A DNA stretch of 64,000 nt from an uncultured Flavobacteriaceae bacterium (GTDB taxonomy: Bacteria > Bacteroidota > Bacteroidia > Flavobacteriales > Flavobacteriaceae): positions 620,001 through 684,000 of the forward strand of contig CAJIZF010000004.1 of NCBI GenBank assembly GCA_905181835.1, written 5' to 3'. The position numbers and the translations under genes were made by a program. Shown one piece after another: positions 44,668-55,370 of this stretch; position 1 is the first letter of the stretch; every line of letters begins with the position of its first letter. The notes beneath the pieces are model-generated. The model did no database searches, was not told the DNA's origin, and saw only the letters and a program-made list of their open reading frames with translations.

Positions 44668-44675
44668 TACCTTTG
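44668..44675 (+). promoter_or_regulatory. -7 element TACCTTTG 5 nt upstream of the queE ATG (leaderless-type start)
   Basis: TACCTTTG then CACTG then ATG at 44681. Confidence 0.5.
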
Positions 44676-44680
44676 CACTG

Positions 44681-45310
44681 ATGAAAAAAGAAATTAAAAG
44701 CCTGATTGATAAAGGAGAAATGCTTCCCTTAATGGAAGAGTTTTACACCGTTCAAGGAGAGGGTTTTCACAAGGGTACAGCGGCTTATTTTATAAGGATT
44801 GGCGGTTGTGATGTAGGGTGTCATTGGTGTGATGTAAAAGAGAGCTGGAACGCCGATTTACATCCCCCAACATTTACTGAAAAAATTGTAAAAAATGCTT
44901 CTAAATATTCTAACACAGTGGTAGTCACTGGAGGAGAACCTCTAATTTGGAATATGGAACCACTAACACATATGTTGAAAAAGAACAATCTAAATATACA
45001 TATAGAAACTTCTGGCGCATATGATTTAACAGGAACCTGGGATTGGATTTGTTTGTCTCCAAAAAAAACAAAGTTACCCAAACTAAACATATACAATCAA
45101 GCTAATGAGTTAAAAATCATTATCTACAACAGATCTGACTTTGATTTCGCTCAGGAACAAGCAGCGAAAGTAAACGATAGTTGTATGTTGTACTTACAGC
45201 CCGAATGGAGTAATAGAGAAAAGATGATTCCAATGATTGTAGATTATGTGATGAAAAATCCTAAATGGAAAGTCTCTCTACAAACACATAAATATCTAAA
45301 TATTCCCTAA
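44681..45310 (+). CDS. queE: 7-carboxy-7-deazaguanine synthase (radical SAM)
   Basis: FYTVQGEGFHKGTAAYFIRIGGCDVGCHWCDVKESW, VVTGGEPL. Confidence 0.93.
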   Translation: MKKEIKSLIDKGEMLPLMEEFYTVQGEGFHKGTAAYFIRIGGCDVGCHWCDVKESWNADLHPPTFTEKIVKNASKYSNTVVVTGGEPLIWNMEPLTHMLKKNNLNIHIETSGAYDLTGTWDWICLSPKKTKLPKLNIYNQANELKIIIYNRSDFDFAQEQAAKVNDSCMLYLQPEWSNREKMIPMIVDYVMKNPKWKVSLQTHKYLNIP

Positions 45311-45331
45311 TCAATTCTTTAAAAGAAGATT

Positions 45332-45883
45332 TTATTGGACTTTCTTGAATGGTACAGCCACTCTTATCGAATCCCATCCCATGTGCATTATAATATTCTT
45401 GTCATCCTCTTCAAAAGCAATCGAAAATGCTTCCAGAGAGTCGCTTGTGGTTATTACAGGGACTGAAATTCGGGCTATATCATTTTCTTTTTTATAAAAA
45501 TAAGAACCCCACGCATTTAATTCAGAATGAAGAATAATTGTCCATTCTTTTTCGCCTGGTATTGTAAGTAAAGCATAACTTCCAGCTTTTAAATTGATTC
45601 CGTTAAAATAAAATTCTTTATATAATGTTAATTCTGGTGCTTCATTAGCTCCCGTTCTCCAAATTTCTCCGTTTGGAGCTAATTTACTTAACGTTCTTCC
45701 CTTTAGTTGAGGTCTGCTGTATATAATCTTCAATTCTTTATTAGATTCTCTATAATTTGATGGATAAGCAGCAATATCCAAAGGGCTTTTATCTAATTTC
45801 TTAAAATCCTGTGCACTTAACGATGTCCCAATTGTTACTAAGATTGAAAATACGAGAGTTTTTATTAATTTGATTTTTTCCAT
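45332..45883 (-). CDS. DUF2911 domain-containing secreted protein
   Basis: KIIYSRPQLKGRTLSKLAPNGEIWRTGANEAPELTLYKEFYFNG typical of DUF2911. Confidence 0.8.
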   Translation of the reverse strand: MEKIKLIKTLVFSILVTIGTSLSAQDFKKLDKSPLDIAAYPSNYRESNKELKIIYSRPQLKGRTLSKLAPNGEIWRTGANEAPELTLYKEFYFNGINLKAGSYALLTIPGEKEWTIILHSELNAWGSYFYKKENDIARISVPVITTSDSLEAFSIAFEEDDKNIIMHMGWDSIRVAVPFKKVQ

Positions 45884-46191
45884 GATTTTTTTCTTTGATC
45901 AAAAATAATTACCTGTATTTTAAATATAGAAAATATTTTGTTAAAATCTAGAAAATTACTTTTATCACCTAAAAATTTCTTTTTTTACTAAATAAAAACA
46001 AATTTTAATGCTCTTTTAAACAGTTGTGAGCGATTTTAATAATTTCTGCCTTTAGGGAGGCAATTCAAAATCTATATTTTTTATTTTAAGGTCTTTTTTA
46101 GCTGTTTTAAGCAGGTTTTACGATTTTAACAAATAGTTAATAAATACCTGAAAAATGCTTTGTGTAGTTTCTATTTAAATAGGGGAAAGAT

Positions 46192-46199
46192 TATATTTG
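46192..46199 (+). promoter_or_regulatory. -7 element TATATTTG upstream of gyrB
   Basis: TATATTTG about 65 nt upstream of the gyrB ATG. Confidence 0.45.
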
Positions 46200-46261
46200 T
46201 TTATAATCAGTTCAGAGACCAATTTAACTGAATATTAAAAACTAATATTACTTAACCTTAA

Positions 46262-49208
<2,947 letters not shown>

Positions 49209-49261
49209 AACAAATGATCTCTTTTTTAAATTTTTTTATTAAAAAATTTATACAAATAGTT

Positions 49262-49269
49262 TAACTTTG
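49262..49269 (+). promoter_or_regulatory. -7 element TAACTTTG upstream of mdh
   Basis: TAACTTTG 39 nt upstream of the mdh ATG. Confidence 0.45.
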
Positions 49270-49308
49270 TATCTCTTTAAAAATAAGAACAAAACAAAAT
49301 AAAAAATT

Positions 49309-50235
49309 ATGAAAATTACAATTGTTGGGGCTGGTGCAGTTGGAGCTAGTTGTGCTGAATACATTGCTATTAAAAATTTTGCTAGTGAAGTAGTAATATT
49401 GGATATTAAAGAGGGTTTTGCAGAAGGTAAAGCAATGGACCTAATGCAAACAGCTTCGTTAAATGGATTCGACACTAAAATAGTGGGGGTAACAAACGAT
49501 TATTCAAAAACAGCAGGAAGTGACGTTGTTGTAATAACCAGTGGTGTCCCTCGTAAACCAGGAATGACAAGGGAACAATTAATAGATATCAATGCAGGAA
49601 TTGTAAAATCTGTTTCCTCTAATTTAATTAAATACTCATCTGAGGCAATAATGATTGTCGTGAGTAACCCAATGGATACGATGACTTATTTAGTTCATAA
49701 AACAGCGGGATTACCAAAAAATAGAATTATTGGAATGGGTGGTGCTTTGGATAGTGCTCGATTTAAATATCGATTAGCGGAAGCCTTAGGAGCTCCAATC
49801 AGCGATGTAGACGGAATGGTAATTGGTGGTCACAGTGATGTAGGTATGGTTCCTCTAACTAGAATGGCAACTAGAAATAGTATTCCTGTAAGTAAATTTA
49901 TTTCGGAAGAAAGATTAGATGAAGTTATGGAAGCTACAAAAGTTGGTGGCGGTACCTTAACAAAACTTCTTGGAACCTCTGCTTGGTATGCACCAGGTGC
50001 TGCGGTTTCAGGTTTAGTACAAGCTATTGTCTGTGATCAGAAAAAAATATTCCCCTGTTCAACCCTATTGGAGGGCGAATATGGATTAAACGATATTTGT
50101 ATTGGTGTTCCTGTTGTTTTAGGTAGAAACGGAATTGAAAAAATTGTTCAGTTAGACCTTACAGATGCCGAAAACGAACATATGAATAGAAGTGCTGAAG
50201 GGGTCCGAAAAACGAATGGCTTGTTAGAATTATAG
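49309..50235 (+). CDS. mdh: malate dehydrogenase
   Basis: MKITIVGAGAVGASCAEYIA, VVITSGVPRKPGMTREQL, VSNPMDTMTYL, GGHSDVGMVPL. Confidence 0.96.
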   Translation: MKITIVGAGAVGASCAEYIAIKNFASEVVILDIKEGFAEGKAMDLMQTASLNGFDTKIVGVTNDYSKTAGSDVVVITSGVPRKPGMTREQLIDINAGIVKSVSSNLIKYSSEAIMIVVSNPMDTMTYLVHKTAGLPKNRIIGMGGALDSARFKYRLAEALGAPISDVDGMVIGGHSDVGMVPLTRMATRNSIPVSKFISEERLDEVMEATKVGGGTLTKLLGTSAWYAPGAAVSGLVQAIVCDQKKIFPCSTLLEGEYGLNDICIGVPVVLGRNGIEKIVQLDLTDAENEHMNRSAEGVRKTNGLLEL

Positions 50236-50264
50236 AAATCCTTCTTAATATGAGATTATCTAAT

Positions 50265-50288
50265 AAAGACTGTATATATACAGTCTTT
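50265..50288 (+). terminator. intrinsic terminator after mdh
   Basis: AAAGACTGTATATATACAGTCTTT followed by ATTTTTTAT. Confidence 0.8.
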
Positions 50289-50294
50289 ATTTTT

Positions 50295-50302
50295 TATATT
50301 TG
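50295..50302 (+). promoter_or_regulatory. -7 element TATATTTG 4 nt upstream of an ATG (leaderless-type start)
   Basis: TATATTTG embedded in the T-tract of the mdh terminator; ATG at 50307. Confidence 0.5.
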
Positions 50303-50306
50303 AATC

Positions 50307-50930
50307 ATGAGTATAAAATTCTTTTTTGGTTTTTTAATAAGTATGGTTAGCTTGCTAGGATTAAGTCTTCAGCAACCGTCCAATTCACATCAAGAAATTA
50401 TCATAAAATTTAGCGATGCGAAAAGAATAACTCTAGAAACTCAAAACAATACCATTGCAATAGTTAAAAAACAATTGCAAAAAATAGGGATTAATTATTT
50501 AAAGGTTTCAAAAGACCATCAAGGTCATTTAAAAATCTCTTATTTTAGTTCTGTAGATACTGCATTTATAAAAAAAGTACTCAACGAAGGAAATCATTTT
50601 GCAGTAAGTTATTTAGCTAATCAAAACAATAAACAAACGGAGGATCATACTGGAACTAAAAGTTTAAATTTATATTTAGATGTTTTTAAAATACCTAAAA
50701 CTTTTGAAAATCCTTTTGAAAACAGCGGACTAGTTGTCCAGTTATTATCGAAAACCGATCGCTATTTTGTGCCAGATATTTTTGGCAGCTATTCATTGTT
50801 TCACAATATATATGGTTGCTTAACACAACAAAATAAATTTAAATACCATTCAAAACAAGAAACAAAAGTTGATGTTAAGTATTTGAAAACAATCCAAATA
50901 CGCGCAGGACCTTTCTCTTATCTTTCCTAG
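50307..50930 (+). CDS. hypothetical protein
   Basis: 207 aa, N-terminal hydrophobic segment; no recognised domain; sits between mdh and secDF. Confidence 0.55.
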   Translation: MSIKFFFGFLISMVSLLGLSLQQPSNSHQEIIIKFSDAKRITLETQNNTIAIVKKQLQKIGINYLKVSKDHQGHLKISYFSSVDTAFIKKVLNEGNHFAVSYLANQNNKQTEDHTGTKSLNLYLDVFKIPKTFENPFENSGLVVQLLSKTDRYFVPDIFGSYSLFHNIYGCLTQQNKFKYHSKQETKVDVKYLKTIQIRAGPFSYLS

Positions 50931-51057
50931 ATGACTATATTATCGTAAAAGATTAAAGTCGAAATCATTAGTTTAATAAATAAAAAAATAATTGTCAGAT
51001 TATATGGTAAACTATATATTTGCTCGTTTTTAAAAATTTGACACAAAAAATATAACA

Positions 51058-54000
51058 ATGCAAAATAAAGGATTAATAAAAGTATTTGCGATTCTGTTTG
51101 GTTTGGTAAGTTTATATCAACTTTCATTCACCTACATTTCAAATAACGTAGAAGAAGATGCAAAGACATTTGCAACAACAAAATATGCTGCTAGCGAACC
51201 CGATAAAAGAAATTCAGCACAGGCTAGTTATTTAGATTCCATAGGGAATATACCAGTAGTTTCAGTAGGGCCTATTGAAATAGATTATAACACTGCCAAA
51301 GGAAAAGAATTAAATAAAGGGCTCGATTTAAAAGGAGGAATTAATGTTATATTACAAGTTTCTGTAAAAGATATCCTAAAGGGTTTAGCAAATAACACCA
51401 AAGACGCTGCCTTTAATCAAGCATTAAAGGACGCTTTTATTCTTCAAAAAGAATCCCAAGACACTTATTTGGAGTCCTTTTTTCAGGCTTTTGATGCGCT
51501 TCCAGGTGAAAATTTATTAGCATCACCAGATATATTTTTTAATAAAAATTTAGAAGATGATATCAATGCCGCTATGACTAACGGTGATGTATACCCAGTT
51601 ATCGAAAGAAAAATTGATGAATCTATAACAGCTGCCTTTGAAGTTTTAAGAAAACGTATCGATAAATTTGGTGTTACACAACCAAATATCCAGCGAATTG
51701 GTAAATCTGCTCGTATTTTAGTAGAATTACCTGGAGCGAAGGATGTAGAACGTGTAAAAAAGTTATTGCAAAGCACCGCTCAGCTCGAATTTTGGGGGGT
51801 ATACAAAATTGACGAATTGCAGGGTTTTATAGTTGCTGCAGACGCTAAATTAGCTGAGTTAAATAAAGTAAATGAACCAGAAGCTGAAGAAACTACTACA
51901 GACGCTAGCGAAGAAGATAACATTGTTGACGATTTAATAGGAGGGGAAGATGTTAATGACTCCATCGCAGATGCTTCAAAAGAAAGACCTTTACTAAGTA
52001 AAATGTTATATCCTGGACAAACAGGAAGACCTGAACTAGGAACTTTCATGTTAAAGGATACCGCAGTAATTAACGACTATTTAAAAACACCACAAATTAA
52101 ATCGCTGTTATCCGACAATCAGCGCTATGCAAAGTTTGTATGGGGCATTGCTTCGGAAAATAAAGAATTAGGGGAAGAAGTAGTAACCCTATATGCCATA
52201 AAATCAAACAGAGATCAATTACCTCCACTAGCAGGGGGCGTAGTTGTGGATGCGGTTCAAACTTATGACCAACTAGGAAGAGTAGTGGTTAGTATGCAAA
52301 TGAATGCCAGAGGTGCTAGAGTATGGGAGAAAATGACTGGTGAAGCCTACAACAACCAGTCTCAGATAGCCATTGTCTTAGATGATATTGTTTATTCTGC
52401 ACCAGGAGTTACCAGTGGTCCAATTGCAGGTGGTAGAAGTCAAATTTCTGGAGATTTTAATATCACAGAAGGACAAGATTTAGCAAATGTATTAAGAGCT
52501 GGTAAATTACCTGCCTCTGCAGAGATTATTCAAGGAGAAGTAGTAGGTCCTACTTTGGGACAAGAAGCAATTGATAGTGGAATCTTCTCATTTGTATTGG
52601 CACTTATTTTTGTATTGGTATGGATGGTTTTCTATTATGGTAAAGCAGGAACTTTTGCTGATGTAGCCTTGGTGGTTAATATTATATTTATTTTTGGAAT
52701 ATTAGCAGGATTAGGAGCGGTATTAACGCTTCCTGGTATAGCGGGTATTATACTTACCATAGGAATGTCGGTCGATGCTAACGTGCTTATTTTTGAACGT
52801 ATTAAGGAAGAACTAGCCAAAGGAAAAGCTCAAAAAGATGCTATTAACGACGGATTTAGCAATGCACTGTCTTCTATTTTAGATGCCAATATTACGACTG
52901 GATTAACTGGTTTTATACTGTTAATGTTTGGTACGGGACCCATTCAAGGGTTTGCAACAACGCTTTTAATAGGTATTGCAACCTCCTTATTTACTGCAAT
53001 ATTTATCACTAGACTATTTATCGATGGATATACTAGAAACGGAAAGCCGTTGCCATGTACAACTTCTTTAACTAAAAATATCCTTACCAACAATACGATT
53101 GAGTTCTTAAGAAAAAGGAAAGTGTCTTATGTAATCTCAGGTATCCTAATTCTATCAAGTTTAGGATCTTTAGTAACCGTTGGATTAAATCAGGGAGTCG
53201 ATTTTGTAGGAGGTAGAACTTATACGGTTCGCTTTGATAGAGATGTCAATGCAACTCAAGTTGAAGCAGACTTGATTGAAGTTTTTGGCTCTGCCGAAGC
53301 AAAAACTTACGGAGGAAGTAACCAGTTAAAAATTACAACTAAATATAAGGTAGATGAGGCCGGTACATCAGTTGACGAAGAAATTGAAAAAATGATGTTT
53401 GATGGTTTAAAATCAAATCTTCCAGAAGGCTTTACCTACAGTCAGTATATCGGAGATACCGAAAATAAAGTAGCGGGAAGAATGGAATCTTACAAAGTAA
53501 GCCCTACGATTGCCGATGACATTAAAAAAGCATCTTTTTGGGTTGTTTTAGGTTCATTAGTAGTGGTTTTCTTATACATATTGCTTCGTTTTAGAAGATG
53601 GCAATTTAGTTTAGGTGCCGTAGCAGCTGTATTCCATGATGTGCTCATTGTATTGGGTGTTTTTTCACTAACCTATAGATTTATGCCATTTAATATGGAA
53701 ATTGGTCAGTCTTTCATAGCAGCGATATTAACGGTTATTGGATATTCATTAAATGATACCGTTGTGGTATTTGACCGTATTCGTGAATTTTTTAACGACC
53801 ATCCATCTTGGAAAATGAACAAGGTAATCGATCAAGCATTAAATAGTACTTTAAGTCGTACCTTAAATACATCTTTAACTACCTTAATCGTATTGTTTTC
53901 GATATTTATATTTGGTGCTGAATCCATTCGAGGATTAATTTTCGCATTAATAGTTGGTGTATTAGTAGGTACCTACTCATCTCTCTTTATTGCAACACCT

Positions 54001-54072
54001 GTATTCTTCGATTCAGTTAAGAAAAAAGGAATTGACTTATCCAACAAAAAAGAAGAAGCCTTAGATGTTTAG
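51058..54072 (+). CDS. secDF: protein translocase subunit SecDF (fused)
   Basis: GLDLKGGINVILQV, DDIVYSAPGVTSGPIAGGRSQISG, GMSVDANVLIFERIKEE, IGYSLNDTVVVFDRIRE. Confidence 0.96.
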   Translation: MQNKGLIKVFAILFGLVSLYQLSFTYISNNVEEDAKTFATTKYAASEPDKRNSAQASYLDSIGNIPVVSVGPIEIDYNTAKGKELNKGLDLKGGINVILQVSVKDILKGLANNTKDAAFNQALKDAFILQKESQDTYLESFFQAFDALPGENLLASPDIFFNKNLEDDINAAMTNGDVYPVIERKIDESITAAFEVLRKRIDKFGVTQPNIQRIGKSARILVELPGAKDVERVKKLLQSTAQLEFWGVYKIDELQGFIVAADAKLAELNKVNEPEAEETTTDASEEDNIVDDLIGGEDVNDSIADASKERPLLSKMLYPGQTGRPELGTFMLKDTAVINDYLKTPQIKSLLSDNQRYAKFVWGIASENKELGEEVVTLYAIKSNRDQLPPLAGGVVVDAVQTYDQLGRVVVSMQMNARGARVWEKMTGEAYNNQSQIAIVLDDIVYSAPGVTSGPIAGGRSQISGDFNITEGQDLANVLRAGKLPASAEIIQGEVVGPTLGQEAIDSGIFSFVLALIFVLVWMVFYYGKAGTFADVALVVNIIFIFGILAGLGAVLTLPGIAGIILTIGMSVDANVLIFERIKEELAKGKAQKDAINDGFSNALSSILDANITTGLTGFILLMFGTGPIQGFATTLLIGIATSLFTAIFITRLFIDGYTRNGKPLPCTTSLTKNILTNNTIEFLRKRKVSYVISGILILSSLGSLVTVGLNQGVDFVGGRTYTVRFDRDVNATQVEADLIEVFGSAEAKTYGGSNQLKITTKYKVDEAGTSVDEEIEKMMFDGLKSNLPEGFTYSQYIGDTENKVAGRMESYKVSPTIADDIKKASFWVVLGSLVVVFLYILLRFRRWQFSLGAVAAVFHDVLIVLGVFSLTYRFMPFNMEIGQSFIAAILTVIGYSLNDTVVVFDRIREFFNDHPSWKMNKVIDQALNSTLSRTLNTSLTTLIVLFSIFIFGAESIRGLIFALIVGVLVGTYSSLFIATPVFFDSVKKKGIDLSNKKEEALDV

Positions 54073-54348
54073 CTTTTTTGCACAAATCATATAAACCAGC
54101 TTTAGCTAAGGCGGTTTTTTTGTACATAACATATTCATTGTGTAATCAATTACATTGATCTAAGTAATTCTAAATTATAAATACCTATTAATATTTTAGT
54201 GTTTACAAAGTTTAATTCCTTTTGTACACTTATTTTATTTTATTAAATTAAATTTAAAAAGCTTTTTTTTTGTTTAGCATTTAGTTTCATAATATATTTA
54301 TTGTCCTTTAAATACTATAAAGACTTAATTTTAACTAAAACTAATTTC

Positions 54349-55370
54349 ATGAAAAAAATTACATTAATCATGTTTGCGTTCCTTGCTTCAGTATCTCTAT
54401 GTGCAGGTAAATGCTCAGACATACACTGGAGATACACGGTGCTATTCCAGACAATATTGTCCTGTTTAACTCCGTTACATCGATGCTGCAGCTGCAACAT
54501 TTTGGCTCTAGTAGGTTCAGCAGTAGGTGAATACACCTTCGACAATGTGACTTTAAACATTTCACACGTACTTGGGACGGAGATTTAGAAATTAATCTGG
54601 TTTCACCAAGCGGTGTATCTTTAGACTTAATCATCAGTCAACGGAGGTCTTGGTGACAATTACACTGATACCGTTTTCCAAGATGGAGCACCTAGTATTA
54701 CTACTGGTTCTGCTCCATTTAATGGTACTTTCTCTGCGGAAGGTGGATCAATGGCAGCTACGTTTGCTGGAGAAGCATGCTTAACGGAATGGATTGGTCA
54801 TTAAATGGATTTTATTGGAGATACTGGGAGTGTAAACTCTTGGTCAATAACTTTCTCAGAAATTTTACCACCACCACCATATCTTTTCAGTCAAGATTGT
54901 TCAGAAGAGATGCCTTTAGAATTTCACCCACCATTATTGCTTCTGCTGGAGTAGTGGTTGCAGATTCAGGATATCCTAGTGATACTGGTGTTGTTGGTAT
55001 CTGGACTTGGAGAATACGTTCTTGAGAGCATTGTTGTAAATGCTCAAGGAGATAATGGCTGAGGATGTAGCATTTTATTACAACCAGCATCGGTACAACA
55101 TATTATGGGAACTTGGTGGTGTTGCCGGAGGAACCGATGGTATGGACACTGCTGTAGATTTAACATTTACAGATTCTTCTTCGAATAACTATATTGATTG
55201 GACTGGTGGCGCACCTGCTGCTGATTACTTCCAGAAGATGGAGCATTTAATGCAGCACTTGCTGGATTAGATATCAACGGCGAGTGGTTTTTGAGTTTTA
55301 GAAGGTGCTGGTAGTCAGATGTTACTACAGTAAACAGTTTTTGTATTAACTGGGCAATGAGCTCAGGAGA
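54349..55370 (+). pseudogene. 5' part of modular secreted protein (signal peptide + two P-domain-like modules), disrupted by many small indels
   Basis: Signal peptide MKKITLIMFAFLASVSLCAG, then P-domain reading recoverable only by switching frames (GEYTFDNVTLNISH..., NYTDTVFQDGAPSITTGSAPFNGTF..., EEMPLEF...); alignment by eye to 59280-59750 shows at least seven 1-2 nt indels. Confidence 0.75.

Noticed and set aside
46046-46063. TGCCT-ttaggg-AGGCA mini-hairpin in the 380-nt gyrB upstream region
   Set aside because: Only a 5-bp stem with no T-tract or conserved context; too weak to claim.
54091-54121. Possible terminator after secDF (AAACC-AGC-ttta-GCT-aaggc-GGTTTTTTT)
   Set aside because: Interrupted stem; plausible but not strong enough to list as a supported feature.
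54315-55090. Several short ORFs on both strands (e.g. 54301-54588, 54368-54634, 54777-55025, 54887-55090)
   Set aside because: Fragments or antisense readings of the indel-damaged P-domain gene rather than separate genes.
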